Source: Thermocrispum agreste DSM 44070 (lineage in GTDB: Bacteria > Actinomycetota > Actinomycetes > Mycobacteriales > Pseudonocardiaceae). Taken from it: DNA of 64,000 bases. The DNA lies in contig NZ_ATYX01000006.1 of the NCBI RefSeq assembly GCF_000427905.1, positions 372,001 through 436,000 on the forward strand, written 5' to 3'. The translations under genes and the position numbers were made by a program. Under the pieces are notes generated by a model that was given only the letters and a program-made list of their open reading frames with translations, did no database searches and had not been told where the DNA came from. Below are positions 1 through 10,787 of this stretch, piece by piece. Positions within the stretch are counted from its first letter, which is position 1. Each line of letters starts with the position of its first letter.

Positions 1-422
1 ACCAGCTTGCGGCCGGGGAACCGGGCGTTGAGCAGCTGGGCGAGCCCCAGCGAGATCAGCAGGGTGACCCCGACGACGCCGACGACCCAGATCAGCGTGC
101 GGATCAGCACCGGCACCAGGTCCGGCTCGTCGAACAGCGCCTCGAAGTTCTCCAGCCCAGCCCAGCCGCGGATGACCCCGGCGCGGGACACCTCCCGCAC
201 CGACGTCAGCACCATCTCGACCACCGGCCACAGCACGACGCCGGCGATCAACAGCAGGGCAGGGCCGAGCCACAGCAGCGGGGTCAGCGGATGGTCGGTT
301 CCCGGACGCTTGCCCCGGCCGGGGGAGGGGCGACCCGCACCGGGTTTCCCGGTGGGCGGGCCGCCCGCTTTCCCCACACCGGTCGCGGCGGACGCCGGAA
401 CCGTCTTCGATGTCGCGGTCAC
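1..422 (-). CDS. Sugar ABC transporter permease (MalF/UgpA type), 3' part outside window
   Basis: Inner-membrane permease of a binding-protein-dependent sugar importer; only the first ~140 residues lie in the window. After a Pro/Gly/Lys-rich cytoplasmic leader comes a first membrane segment (PLLWLGPALLLIAGVVLW), then the ENFEALFD and TLIWVVGVVGVTLLISLGLA stretches typical of the start of MalF/UgpA-like permeases. I chose the GTG at 422 because AGAGG precedes it at good spacing. It lies 14 bases downstream of the lipoprotein gene stop, so the two are co-transcribed. The second permease would be expected just outside the window. The substrate is not readable from the sequence; the neighbouring amino-sugar genes suggest a hexosamine or its oligosaccharide. 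Confidence 0.85.
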   Translation of the reverse strand, partial: MTATSKTVPASAATGVGKAGGPPTGKPGAGRPSPGRGKRPGTDHPLTPLLWLGPALLLIAGVVLWPVVEMVLTSVREVSRAGVIRGWAGLENFEALFDEPDLVPVLIRTLIWVVGVVGVTLLISLGLAQLLNARFPGRKL

Positions 423-436
423 GACCGGTCAGCCTC

Positions 437-1699
437 TCAGCCCTCGGCGGTCTTCTGCAGCTGCTCCAGCACCTTCTTCGGGTCGGTGCCCTGCACGGCC
501 TTGCCGATCTGCTGCTTGACCGCACCGTCCACCGCGGTCCACTTCGGGTCGGTCACCGGGTAGAACTTGGCCTGCGGCAGCGCCTCGACGAACGGCTTCA
601 TCTTCTCGTCGTCGGACAGCGCCTCGCTCGCCGACTGCGTGGTGGGCAGGAAGCCCTCGGTGGTGATGAACTTGCTGTAGTTCTCCTCCTGGTAGAAGAA
701 GGTGAGGAACTTCCGCAGCGTCTCCTGCGCGCCCTTGCCGTTGTCGAACGCCATCAGATAGTCCTGCACGCCGAGCGTGCTGGGCTCCATGCCCTCCTCG
801 GCCACCGGGTTGGGCGCGATGCCGTACTCGAACTTGTTGCCCTGGTCGGCGATGTTGTTGTGGGTCTGCGGCAGGCCGCGGATCATGCCGATCCGGCCGG
901 CGGCGAACGCCTCGATCACGTCGGCGCGGTCGGTCTTGGCCGGGTTCGGCTGGGTCAGCCCCTCGTCCACCATGCTCTTGAGGAACTGCAGCGTCTCCAG
1001 GTTCTCCGGGCTGTCGATGGTCCAGTTGCCCTGGTCGTCGACCCAGTGCCCGCCGTTGGAGTTGATCCAGATCTGGAACTCGCCCTGCGCCTCCTCCGGT
1101 CCGAGCGGCAGGCCGTAGCCGATGGCGTCGCCGGGCAGGTCGCTGATCTTCTTGGCCGCTTCCTTCAGCTCGTCCCAGGTCTTCGGCGGCTCGCTGATCT
1201 TGGCCTTGGCGAACAGGTCCTTGTTGTAGAACAGCAGCCGGGCACTGGCGATGAACGGCAGGCCGTACTGCTCACCCTCGAACTTCGAACTCTCCGCGAA
1301 GCTCGGGATGAAGTCGTCGAGGACCTCCTTCGGCAGCACGTCGCCGGCCTTGTACAGCAGGCCGTCCTCGGCGAAGTCGGCGAACTTGTTCAGGTTGAGC
1401 AGGTCGGGCGCCTTGTCGTTGAGCACGAGGTTCTGCACGTGCCCGTCGATGTCGTCCCAGCTGATCACCTGCAGGTCCACCTTCAAGCCGGGGTTGGCCT
1501 TCTCGAACCGGGAGACCAGGTCCTGCCAGTAGGGCTCGGTCTTGTCGCTGTACTCGGCGGCGACGAAGGTGATCGTCTTGCCGTCGCCGTCCGCCTCGTC
1601 GGACCCGCAGGCTGCGGCCGCGGTGAGGGCCAGCGTTGCGGTCGCGCCCAGCGCGACCACGCGCATGGCCGCGCGGGATGCTCTGCGTGAAAACCTCAT
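437..1699 (-). CDS. Extracellular sugar-binding lipoprotein of ABC importer (SBP family 1)
   Basis: Lipoprotein that captures the sugar outside the membrane and hands it to the permease encoded downstream. The 420-residue protein has an Arg-rich N-terminus, a hydrophobic core and a lipobox-like LTAAAAC with Cys31 as the likely lipidated residue, followed by an acidic Ser/Asp linker. The body has features of family 1 solute-binding proteins: TITFVAAEYSDKTEPYW at the mature N-terminus, KTWDELKEAAKKI, and the ITTEGFLPTTQSA region near the C-terminus. It lies 110 bases downstream of the DeoR-type gene on the same strand. A sequence shared with the divergent promoter (see 1782-1793) lies in that gap, which suggests repression by the DeoR protein. 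Confidence 0.9.
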   Translation of the reverse strand: MRFSRRASRAAMRVVALGATATLALTAAAACGSDEADGDGKTITFVAAEYSDKTEPYWQDLVSRFEKANPGLKVDLQVISWDDIDGHVQNLVLNDKAPDLLNLNKFADFAEDGLLYKAGDVLPKEVLDDFIPSFAESSKFEGEQYGLPFIASARLLFYNKDLFAKAKISEPPKTWDELKEAAKKISDLPGDAIGYGLPLGPEEAQGEFQIWINSNGGHWVDDQGNWTIDSPENLETLQFLKSMVDEGLTQPNPAKTDRADVIEAFAAGRIGMIRGLPQTHNNIADQGNKFEYGIAPNPVAEEGMEPSTLGVQDYLMAFDNGKGAQETLRKFLTFFYQEENYSKFITTEGFLPTTQSASEALSDDEKMKPFVEALPQAKFYPVTDPKWTAVDGAVKQQIGKAVQGTDPKKVLEQLQKTAEG

Positions 1700-1781
1700 C
1701 CTGACGCGCCCCTTTCTGCTGTTCTCGGGCTTAGCGCGTGTCTCGGACTGCGTGAATTTGTGCAGTGTTACCTAATATCAA

Positions 1782-1793
1782 GCAGAAATCAAC
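1782..1793. promoter_or_regulatory. Candidate DeoR-family operator, site 1 (upstream of binding protein)
   Basis: Read on the minus strand this is GTTGATTTCTGC, 83-94 bases upstream of the lipoprotein start. It matches 11 of 12 bases of GTTCATTTCTGC at 2651-2662 in the divergent promoter region of the same locus. Both lie in AT-rich patches that stand out in this GC-rich DNA. DeoR-family operators of the AgaR type contain repeated TTTC elements, which fits loosely. Assignment to the adjacent regulator is inference. Confidence 0.4.
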
Positions 1794-1809
1794 AGGTCTA
1801 GACCATTCG

Positions 1810-2607
1810 TTAGGCACGTATGACCTTGAGTCCCGCCGCGGTGAAACGATCGAGCAGATCTTTCGGCGCCGATCGGTCGGTGACCAGGACGTCCACGTCC
1901 TCGATCGGGCAGATGCGGCTGAACGCGTGCCGACCGAGCTTAGACGCATCGGCCACGATGACAACCTGACGCGCGCGCGAGGCCATCAGCGTGTTGATCC
2001 TGGACTCGCCCTCGTGGTGGGCCGACGCGCCGTGCGAGACGTCCAGCCCGTCCACGCCGAGGAACACGATGTCCAGGCTCAGGTTGTCCAGGATGTGCTC
2101 GGCCAGCGGGCCGATCAGCTCGTAGGACTGGGTGCGCGCCACCCCGCCGGTGACCACCACCTTGATGTGCGGCCGCACGGTCAGCTCGTTGGCGATGTTG
2201 AGCGCGTTGGTGACGAACGTGATGGACTGCCCGCCCGTGCCGTCGTGCGCGCCTTCCTGCAGGTCGGCGCGGGTGGCGATGGCGCGGGCGACCTCGGTGG
2301 TGGTGGTCCCGCCGTTGCTGCCGACGATCGCGCCCGGGCTGACCAGCGCCGCGGCCGCCCGCCCGATCCGTTGCTTCTCCTCGGCCTTGCGCACCGACTT
2401 GTAGCGCAGCGGCAGGTCGTAGGCGGTGGCGTTGGGCACCGCGCCGCCGTGCGTGCGGGTGAGCAGCTGCTGCTCGGCCAGGGTGTCCAGGTCGCGCCGG
2501 ATCGTCGCGGGGGACACCGACAGCTCGGCGGCCGCCTCGTCGACGTTCAGCTCGCCGCGCTCGGCGAGCAGCTCCAGCAGGGCGTTCAGCCGGGCGTACT
2601 TGCGCAT
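1810..2607 (-). CDS. DeoR-family transcriptional regulator of the amino-sugar locus
   Basis: 265-residue sugar-phosphate-responsive regulator. The N-terminal helix-turn-helix (about residues 3-58) has the DeoR signature: LAERGELNVDEAAAELSVS, then SPATIRRDLDTLAEQQLL. The C-terminal DeoRC effector domain (about 75-250) shows the usual GSNGGTTTTEVARAI loop, VTNALNIANEL, VVVTGGVAR and a conserved LGVDGLD. The start is ATG at 2607 with GGAGG seven bases upstream. It sits between the divergent catabolic operon and the transporter genes, as local AgaR/NagR-type repressors do. The effector is probably a phosphorylated intermediate of the pathway; which one cannot be told. Confidence 0.92.
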   Translation of the reverse strand: MRKYARLNALLELLAERGELNVDEAAAELSVSPATIRRDLDTLAEQQLLTRTHGGAVPNATAYDLPLRYKSVRKAEEKQRIGRAAAALVSPGAIVGSNGGTTTTEVARAIATRADLQEGAHDGTGGQSITFVTNALNIANELTVRPHIKVVVTGGVARTQSYELIGPLAEHILDNLSLDIVFLGVDGLDVSHGASAHHEGESRINTLMASRARQVVIVADASKLGRHAFSRICPIEDVDVLVTDRSAPKDLLDRFTAAGLKVIRA

Positions 2608-2650
2608 GGCCGAGCCTCCTTCATGTCCGGGCCGGCTGTTGCGTGATCAT

Positions 2651-2662
2651 GTTCATTTCTGC
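2651..2662. promoter_or_regulatory. Candidate DeoR-family operator, site 2 (divergent promoter region)
   Basis: GTTCATTTCTGC lies in the 175-base gap between the divergent regulator gene and the catabolic operon. It is the partner of the 12-mer at 1782-1793. The surroundings hold a direct repeat ATCATG (2647 and 2668) in an unusually AT-rich stretch (2640-2680), the most likely site of both promoters. A regulator bound here could control itself and the operon. Confidence 0.4.
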
Positions 2663-2782
2663 AACTATCATGCAATATTGCGCAGCGTGGCGCGAGGGTC
2701 GAGATCGACAACCCATCCGAGAGGGGTCCGAGATGTCCACATCGAGGCGGAATGTCCCGGCGCGCGAACGGGGGCGGGGACG

Positions 2783-3673
2783 GTGAGTCACGTCGAGGTG
2801 GAGATCGCCAGCCAGCCGGACTGCTGGCGGAAGGCCGCCGAGCTGGCCGCCACGCACGCCGCCGCGTTGCCGCGGCCCGGCGAGCGGGTGGCGGTGACCG
2901 GCTGCGGGACGTCGCTGTTCATGTCGCAGACCATCGCCGCGCTGCGCGAACGGCACGGCGGCGAGCTGGGCGGGGAGACCGACGCGCTGCCCGCGTCGGA
3001 GTTCCCGGGGACCCGGCGGTACGACCGGGTACTAGCGCTGTCCCGGTCCGGCACCACCACCGAGGTGGTGGACCTGCTGCGCCGGCTGCGCGGGACGGTG
3101 CCCACCACGGTGATCACCGCCGACGCGAGCACGCCGGTGGTCGAGGCCGCCGACGAGGCAGTGGTGCTGGACTTCGCCGACGAGCAGTCGGTGGTGCAGA
3201 CCCGGTTCGCCACCACCGCGCTCGCGGTGTTGCGTGCCCACCTGGGCCAGGATCTCGAGCCGTTGATCGCCGACGCCGAGCGCGCGGTGGCCGAGCCGTT
3301 GCCGGACGGCGCGGTCGAGGCGACCCAGTTCACCTTCCTGGGCCGCGGCTGGACCGTGGGCATCGCCAACGAGGCGGGCCTGAAGCTGCGCGAGGCGTCG
3401 CTGTCCTGGGCCGAGTCCTACCCTGCGATGGAGTACCGGCACGGCCCGATCAGCGTGACCGACGAGCGCAGCCTGGTGTGGATGCTGGGGGAGGCGCCGG
3501 AGGGCCTGGCCGACGACGTGCGGCGGACCGGTGGCCGGTGGGTCGAGGCGGACCGGGACGCGATGGTCGAGCTGATCCGGGCGCAGCGGCTCGCAGTGGC
3601 ACTGGCCGAGCGTGCCGCCATCGACCCGGACCAGCCGCGCAACCTGGCGTACTCAATCATCCTGAACAAGTGA
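2783..3673 (+). CDS. SIS-domain sugar isomerase/deaminase (AgaS/GlmS-like)
   Basis: 296-residue protein with two sugar isomerase (SIS) domains and no glutaminase domain. The first SIS domain has VAVTGCGTSLFMSQ and LALSRSGTTTEVVDLL, the Ser-rich sugar-phosphate binding loops. The second contains FLGRGWTVGIANEAGLKL and SYPAMEYRHGPISV, the E-x-R-H-G-P signature seen in GlmS and AgaS. In this context it most likely converts a hexosamine 6-phosphate to the ketohexose 6-phosphate with loss of ammonia, as AgaS does in GalNAc pathways. The start is GTG at 2783, preceded by GGGGACGG. The stop overlaps the next start (GTGA), so it is first in a tightly coupled operon. A fructosamine deglycase is an alternative. 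Confidence 0.85.
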   Translation: MSHVEVEIASQPDCWRKAAELAATHAAALPRPGERVAVTGCGTSLFMSQTIAALRERHGGELGGETDALPASEFPGTRRYDRVLALSRSGTTTEVVDLLRRLRGTVPTTVITADASTPVVEAADEAVVLDFADEQSVVQTRFATTALAVLRAHLGQDLEPLIADAERAVAEPLPDGAVEATQFTFLGRGWTVGIANEAGLKLREASLSWAESYPAMEYRHGPISVTDERSLVWMLGEAPEGLADDVRRTGGRWVEADRDAMVELIRAQRLAVALAERAAIDPDQPRNLAYSIILNK

Positions 3674-4608
3674 GCGAGTGCGTCATCGCCGTCGACGTCG
3701 GCGGCACGGCGATCAAGGCGGGCCTGGTCGACCCCACCGGCACGCTGCACGCCCCGCGCAGCGTGCCGACCGACCGGGCGGCGGGCGCCGATGGCGTGGT
3801 GGGCCAGGTCGTCGCGTGCATCCAGGAGCTGGAGACCGGCGCGCGGCGCGCCGGCCACACCCCGGTCGCGGTCGGTGTGGCGGTTCTCGGACTGACCGAC
3901 GACGAAGCGGGCATCGCGGTGCTGTCGGCCAACATGGGCTGGCGCGACGTGCCCTTTCGGGCACTGTTGCAGGAGAAGACAGCGCTGCCGGTGGCGTTCG
4001 GCCACGACGTGCGCGCCGGTGGCCTGGCGGAGGCCGTGCTCGGCGCCGGGCGCGGGGCCGGTGACCACCTGTTCCTGGCCATCGGCACCGGGGTGGCCGG
4101 CGCGATCATGGTCGGCGGCGAGCCGTACCGGGGTACCGGGTTCGCCGGCGAGATCGGCCACATCGAGGTGGACTCGCCGTCCGCGGGCCCGTGCGGCTGC
4201 GGCGGCCGCAACTGCCTGGAGACGGTGGTCTCCGCCCGGGCGCTGGCGCAGCACTACGCCGAGCGCACCGGGGAGCAGGTCACCGCGGCGGAGGTGGCCG
4301 CCCGGGTGGACGCCGGAGACGAGCACGCGCGCCAGCTGTGGGCCGAGATGGTCGACGCGCTGGCCGGTGCGCTGTGCATGTACTGCTCGCTGCTCGCCCC
4401 GGAGCTGATCGTCGTCGGCGGCGGGCTGGCCGAAGCCGGCCCGCGGCTGCTCGAGCCGCTGCGCGCGCGGCTGGCCGAGCGGCTGAGTTTCCAGAAGCGG
4501 CCCCGGCTGGTCCCGGCCGAGCTGGGGGAGCGGGCCGGCTGTCTCGGGGCGGGCTTGTTCGCGTGGCAACGTGTTGGCCGGCCGGTGCCGGTACGGGAGC
4601 GGAACTGA
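3670..4608 (+). CDS. ROK-family sugar kinase (probable N-acetylhexosamine kinase)
   Basis: 312-residue cytoplasmic kinase that would phosphorylate the incoming sugar at C6 using ATP, as expected after uptake by an ABC importer rather than a PTS. The N-terminal phosphate loop is DVGGTAIKAGLVD (residues 9-21). FGHDVRAGGLAE carries the catalytic Asp. The ROK zinc site is GHIEVD followed by C175-x-C177-x4-C182 in PCGCGGRNCLE. The start GTG overlaps the stop of the SIS gene by four bases, and its own stop overlaps nagA (ATGA). Glucokinases are ROK proteins too; the operon context favours an N-acetylhexosamine. Confidence 0.88.
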   Translation: MSECVIAVDVGGTAIKAGLVDPTGTLHAPRSVPTDRAAGADGVVGQVVACIQELETGARRAGHTPVAVGVAVLGLTDDEAGIAVLSANMGWRDVPFRALLQEKTALPVAFGHDVRAGGLAEAVLGAGRGAGDHLFLAIGTGVAGAIMVGGEPYRGTGFAGEIGHIEVDSPSAGPCGCGGRNCLETVVSARALAQHYAERTGEQVTAAEVAARVDAGDEHARQLWAEMVDALAGALCMYCSLLAPELIVVGGGLAEAGPRLLEPLRARLAERLSFQKRPRLVPAELGERAGCLGAGLFAWQRVGRPVPVRERN

Positions 4609-5723
4609 TGACCATTTACGCGGCCGAACGGTTGGTGACCCCGCACGAGGTGCTCGCGCCCGGGTGGTTCCGGGTGGACGGCGACCGGATCACCGAGGTC
4701 GGTGCGGGGTCGCCCGCGGAAACCGCCGAGCGGCTGGACGGCTGGGTGCTGCCCGGATTCGTCGACATGCACGTGCACGGCGGCGGGGGAGCCAGCTTCA
4801 CCACCGGCGATCCCGAGCAGGCGCGGCGGGCGGCGGCGTTCCATCGGCGGCACGGCACCACCACGATGCTGGCGAGCCTGGTCACCGCGCCCCCGGAGCA
4901 GCTGCTGGCGGCGGTGCGCGAACTGGTGCCCTTGGTGGCCGACGGAACGCTGGCCGGCGTGCACCTGGAAGGGCCGTTCCTGGCCGAGGCGCGCTGCGGC
5001 GCCCACGACCCCGAGCTGCTGCTCGAGCCGGACGGCGAGCTGCTGGACGACCTGCTGCGCGCCGGCTGCGGCACCGTGCGGATGGTCACCGTCGCTCCCG
5101 AGCGGCCGGGTGGCATGGATCTGATCAAGAAGTTGGCCGCGGCGGACCTGGTGGCGGCGGTTGGGCATTCCGATGCGACGTTCGACGTGGCCGCCGAGGC
5201 TTTCCGCGCGGGGGCCACCGTCGCCACCCACTTGTTCAACGGAATGCCGCCGCTGCATCACCGCAAGCCGGGGGTCGTCGGCGCGGCGCTGCATCACCCG
5301 GCCGCCGTGGTGGAGTTGATCAACGACGGGGTCCATCTGCATCCCGCGGTGGTGGCCGGGGTCTTCGCGCAGGTCGGCAGCGAGCGGGTCGCCCTGGTGA
5401 CCGATGCGATGTCCGCTGCCGGGGCCGGCGACGGCGAGTACGAGCTCGGCGGGCAGCGCGTCCGGGTGGCAAACGGCGTCGCGCGCATCGCGGCGACCGG
5501 GTCCATCGCCGGGAGCACGCTGACCATGGATGCCGCGGTGCGAGCGGCCGTGGCGGCGGGGGTGTCCGTCGTCGACGCCTCCCGCGCGGCCTCCGGGACC
5601 CCGGCGCGAGCCATCGGGCTCGTGGACCGGGGTGAGATCGCCGCCGGGCAGCGTGCCGACCTCGTGGTGCTCGACGACGACTTGCAGGTGCGCCGTGTCG
5701 CCCGCGGAGGCCGGTGGCAGTGA
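4608..5723 (+). CDS. nagA: N-acetylhexosamine-6-phosphate deacetylase (NagA/AgaA type)
   Basis: 371-residue amidohydrolase that removes acetate from GlcNAc-6-P or GalNAc-6-P. The motifs fit the NagA family: DMHVHGGGG with His55 and His57, VHLEGPF with metal-binding Glu121, AAVGHSDAT with His187, THLFNGMPPLHHRKPG with His208, and LVTDAMSAAG with the catalytic Asp at about 266. C-terminal TPARAIGLVDRGEIAAGQRADLVVLD closes the amidohydrolase fold. The ATG at 4608 overlaps the kinase stop, and the next gene starts ten bases before this one ends. Motifs alone do not separate GlcNAc from GalNAc substrates. Confidence 0.92.
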   Translation: MTIYAAERLVTPHEVLAPGWFRVDGDRITEVGAGSPAETAERLDGWVLPGFVDMHVHGGGGASFTTGDPEQARRAAAFHRRHGTTTMLASLVTAPPEQLLAAVRELVPLVADGTLAGVHLEGPFLAEARCGAHDPELLLEPDGELLDDLLRAGCGTVRMVTVAPERPGGMDLIKKLAAADLVAAVGHSDATFDVAAEAFRAGATVATHLFNGMPPLHHRKPGVVGAALHHPAAVVELINDGVHLHPAVVAGVFAQVGSERVALVTDAMSAAGAGDGEYELGGQRVRVANGVARIAATGSIAGSTLTMDAAVRAAVAAGVSVVDASRAASGTPARAIGLVDRGEIAAGQRADLVVLDDDLQVRRVARGGRWQ

Positions 5724-6637
5724 TTCTGACGGTCACTCCCAACACCGCGTGGGACGTCACGTACTGGGTGGACGAGCTGGTCAGGCACGCGTCGGCGCGG
5801 GTGCGGTCGATCGACGCGCGCGCCGGTGGCAAGGGAGTGAACGTCGCCAGAGTGCTGCATGCGGCCGGTCATGACGTGCTGGCGTGCGGATTCGTGGGCG
5901 GGGTGACGGGGGAGCAGATCCGCGCCGAACTCCGGTCGGCGGGCCTGCCCGAGGCGATGACGCCCATTGCCGGGGAGTCCCGCAAGACGGTCACGGTGGT
6001 GGATTCCGACGCGACCGTGCTGCTGGAGCCGGGTCCGACGGTGACGGCGGAGGAGTGGAGCGCGCTGGTCACGGGATATCGGCGGCACCTTGCCGACGCC
6101 GCGGTGGTGGTGCTCAGCGGGTCGCTGCCGCCGGGGGTGCCGCCCGACGGGTATGCCGAGCTCGGCCGGCTCGCCGCGGACGCCGGTGTCCCGGTCGTCC
6201 TCGACTCGTCGGGCGACGCGTTGCGGCACGGCCTGCGCGGACGCCCTGCCGTCGTCAAGCCGAACAGCGCGGAACTGGCGACCGTGGCTTCCGGCGATCC
6301 CCGGACGGCGGCCGCCGCGATGCGGGAAGCCGGGGCGGGCGACGTGGTGGTGTCTCTCGGGGCGGATGGCCTGCTGGCGGTGACCGGCGAAGGCGTCTGG
6401 CGTGCGGTCGCCGAGCCGGTGCAGGGCAATCCGACCGGTGCCGGCGACGCCGTGGTGGCTGCGCTCGCCGTCGGGCTGGCGACCGGTCGGCCGTGGCCGG
6501 AGCGGCTGGCCGAAGCGGCGGCCATGGGCGGTGCCGCCGTTGCCGCGCCCCTGGCGGGCGACGTGGACAAGGACACCTATCACCGGCTGCGCGCCGCCGT
6601 GTCGGTGCGCAAGGTCGAGGAGACGTCATGCCATTGA
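5714..6637 (+). CDS. PfkB-family hexose-phosphate kinase (LacC/FruK-like)
   Basis: 307-residue ribokinase-fold kinase of the 1-phosphofructokinase / tagatose-6-phosphate kinase subfamily. Seen: NTAWDVTYWVDEL and RAGGKGVNVARVL near the N-terminus, VVLSGSLPPGVP in the middle, KPNSAEL, and NPTGAGDAVVAAL with the anion hole and catalytic Asp near residue 240. It would phosphorylate the ketohexose 6-phosphate made by the SIS protein at C1, giving the bisphosphate cleaved by the aldolase encoded next. The GTG start lies inside nagA by ten bases; the stop overlaps the aldolase start. Fructose-1-phosphate kinase activity is possible, but no fructose PTS gene is adjacent. Confidence 0.88.
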   Translation: MAVILTVTPNTAWDVTYWVDELVRHASARVRSIDARAGGKGVNVARVLHAAGHDVLACGFVGGVTGEQIRAELRSAGLPEAMTPIAGESRKTVTVVDSDATVLLEPGPTVTAEEWSALVTGYRRHLADAAVVVLSGSLPPGVPPDGYAELGRLAADAGVPVVLDSSGDALRHGLRGRPAVVKPNSAELATVASGDPRTAAAAMREAGAGDVVVSLGADGLLAVTGEGVWRAVAEPVQGNPTGAGDAVVAALAVGLATGRPWPERLAEAAAMGGAAVAAPLAGDVDKDTYHRLRAAVSVRKVEETSCH

Positions 6638-7461
6638 CACTCACCGGCGAGATCGTGGCCGCCGAGTCGGCCGCAGGAGCGGCGACCGGGGCGTTCAACG
6701 TCATCCAGCTCGAACACGCGCAGGCCATCGTGGCGGGGGCCGAACGGGCGGGCAGGCCGGTCATCCTGCAGATCAGCGAGAACTGCGTGCGGTACCACGG
6801 CGGCCTGGCGCCGATCGGTGCGGCCACGCTGGCCGTCGCGCGGGCAGCGGAGGTCCCGGTCGCGGTCCATGCCGACCATGTGACCAACGAACAGCTGGTG
6901 CGTGAGGCCGTCGAGTTGGGCTTCGGGTCGGTGATGTTCGACGCGTCGGCCTTGCCCTACGAGGAGAACGTGGCGGTCACCGCGGAGATCACGCGCTGGT
7001 GTCACGAGCGGGGCGTGTGGGTCGAGGCCGAGCTCGGCGAAGTGGGCGGAAAGGACGGAGTCCACGCCCCCGGGGCACGCACCGACCCCGGCGAAGCCGC
7101 TGCGTTCGTCGCCGCCACCGGAGTGGACGCGCTCGCCGTGGCCGTCGGCTCCAGCCATGCGATGACGACTCGCGACGCCAAGCTGGATTTCGACCTGATC
7201 GCCCAGTTGCACGCGGCGGTGGACGTGCCGCTGGTGCTGCACGGCTCGTCGGGAGTCCCCGACGACGATCTGGCCAAGGCCGTCCGGGCAGGTATGCGGA
7301 AGATCAACATCGCCACCCATCTGAACGCCGTCTTCACCAGGACGGTGCGGGAACGCCTGGCGGAGAAACCGGAGCTGGTGGACACCCGCAAGTACATCGG
7401 GCCGGCGCGGGACGCGGTCGCGGCCGAAGTAGCCAGGCTGCTGGGCGTGCTGTCCCGCTGA
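6628..7461 (+). CDS. Class II ketose-bisphosphate aldolase (GatY/KbaY/FbaA-like)
   Basis: 277-residue zinc aldolase that splits a ketohexose 1,6-bisphosphate into dihydroxyacetone phosphate and glyceraldehyde 3-phosphate. Seen: AFNVIQLEHAQAIV, the zinc and active-site segment VAVHADHVTNEQLVREAVE, SVMFDASALPYEENV, VEAELGEVGGKDG, the second zinc His in LVLHGSSGVPDDDL, and KINIATHLNAVF. The short length and ELGEVGG region resemble tagatose-bisphosphate aldolases as well as short FbaA forms. As last gene of the operon it completes a route to triose phosphates. A housekeeping FbaA is less likely given the coupling. Confidence 0.88.
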   Translation: MPLTLTGEIVAAESAAGAATGAFNVIQLEHAQAIVAGAERAGRPVILQISENCVRYHGGLAPIGAATLAVARAAEVPVAVHADHVTNEQLVREAVELGFGSVMFDASALPYEENVAVTAEITRWCHERGVWVEAELGEVGGKDGVHAPGARTDPGEAAAFVAATGVDALAVAVGSSHAMTTRDAKLDFDLIAQLHAAVDVPLVLHGSSGVPDDDLAKAVRAGMRKINIATHLNAVFTRTVRERLAEKPELVDTRKYIGPARDAVAAEVARLLGVLSR

Positions 7462-7569
7462 CCGTTTCGCGTTCTTCGATCGTCCATGGGGGTGCGGCGT
7501 CGGCTCGCATCGGGGTGCGGCTTCGGCTCGCCGGTTCCCGCGCCACTGGCCGCCCTCACCGCGGCATGA

Positions 7570-10263
<2,694 letters not shown>

Positions 10264-10280
10264 CACCACGAGGAGAAGCC

Positions 10281-10718
10281 ATGGACGCCGTGCAGCGGTT
10301 CCGGCAAGCGGTCGAGTCCGGTGACTTCGCCGCCGCCGTGCGCGAGTTCGCGCCCGACATCACCTTCCACAGCCCGGTGAAGTTCACCCCGTTCCGCGGG
10401 ATCGGCCAGGTGTCCGCCTTGTTCCGGGTGCTGGGCCGCACCTTCGAGAACTTCCGCTACGTCGGGGAATACTCCGGCTCCGACGTGCTGGGGCACGACG
10501 GTCCGCGGGCCGAGTCGCACATTCTGCATTTCCGCACCACGGTCGACGGCAAACAGGTCGACGGCATCGATCTGATCCAGCTGGACGAAGCGGGCCGCAT
10601 CGGTACGTTCACGGTGATGATCCGGCCGTTGTCGGCGGTGCAGGCGGTCGGTGAGGCGGTGATGCGCGGGCTGGTGGCCGACGGCGTGGTCCCGGCACCC
10701 GGCTCCGGCGCCGGCTGA
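10281..10718 (+). CDS. SnoaL/NTF2-like protein
   Basis: 145-residue alpha+beta-barrel protein. The opening MDAVQRFRQAVESGDFAAAV and the core EFAPDITFHSPV and FRGIGQVSALFRVL are typical of SnoaL-like or NTF2-like ester/epoxide-processing or orphan proteins. The start ATG is preceded by AGGAGAA, 18 bases after the fadH stop, so it is probably the third gene of the PadR operon. No catalytic residue assignment can be made safely. A small-molecule binding or isomerase role is possible. Confidence 0.8.
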   Translation: MDAVQRFRQAVESGDFAAAVREFAPDITFHSPVKFTPFRGIGQVSALFRVLGRTFENFRYVGEYSGSDVLGHDGPRAESHILHFRTTVDGKQVDGIDLIQLDEAGRIGTFTVMIRPLSAVQAVGEAVMRGLVADGVVPAPGSGAG

Positions 10719-10787
10719 CGTCAGACGGACGCTGCCGACCGCCGATTTGTCCAAGACATCGGGGGCGCGCGGGTGCAGGATGGCCCC

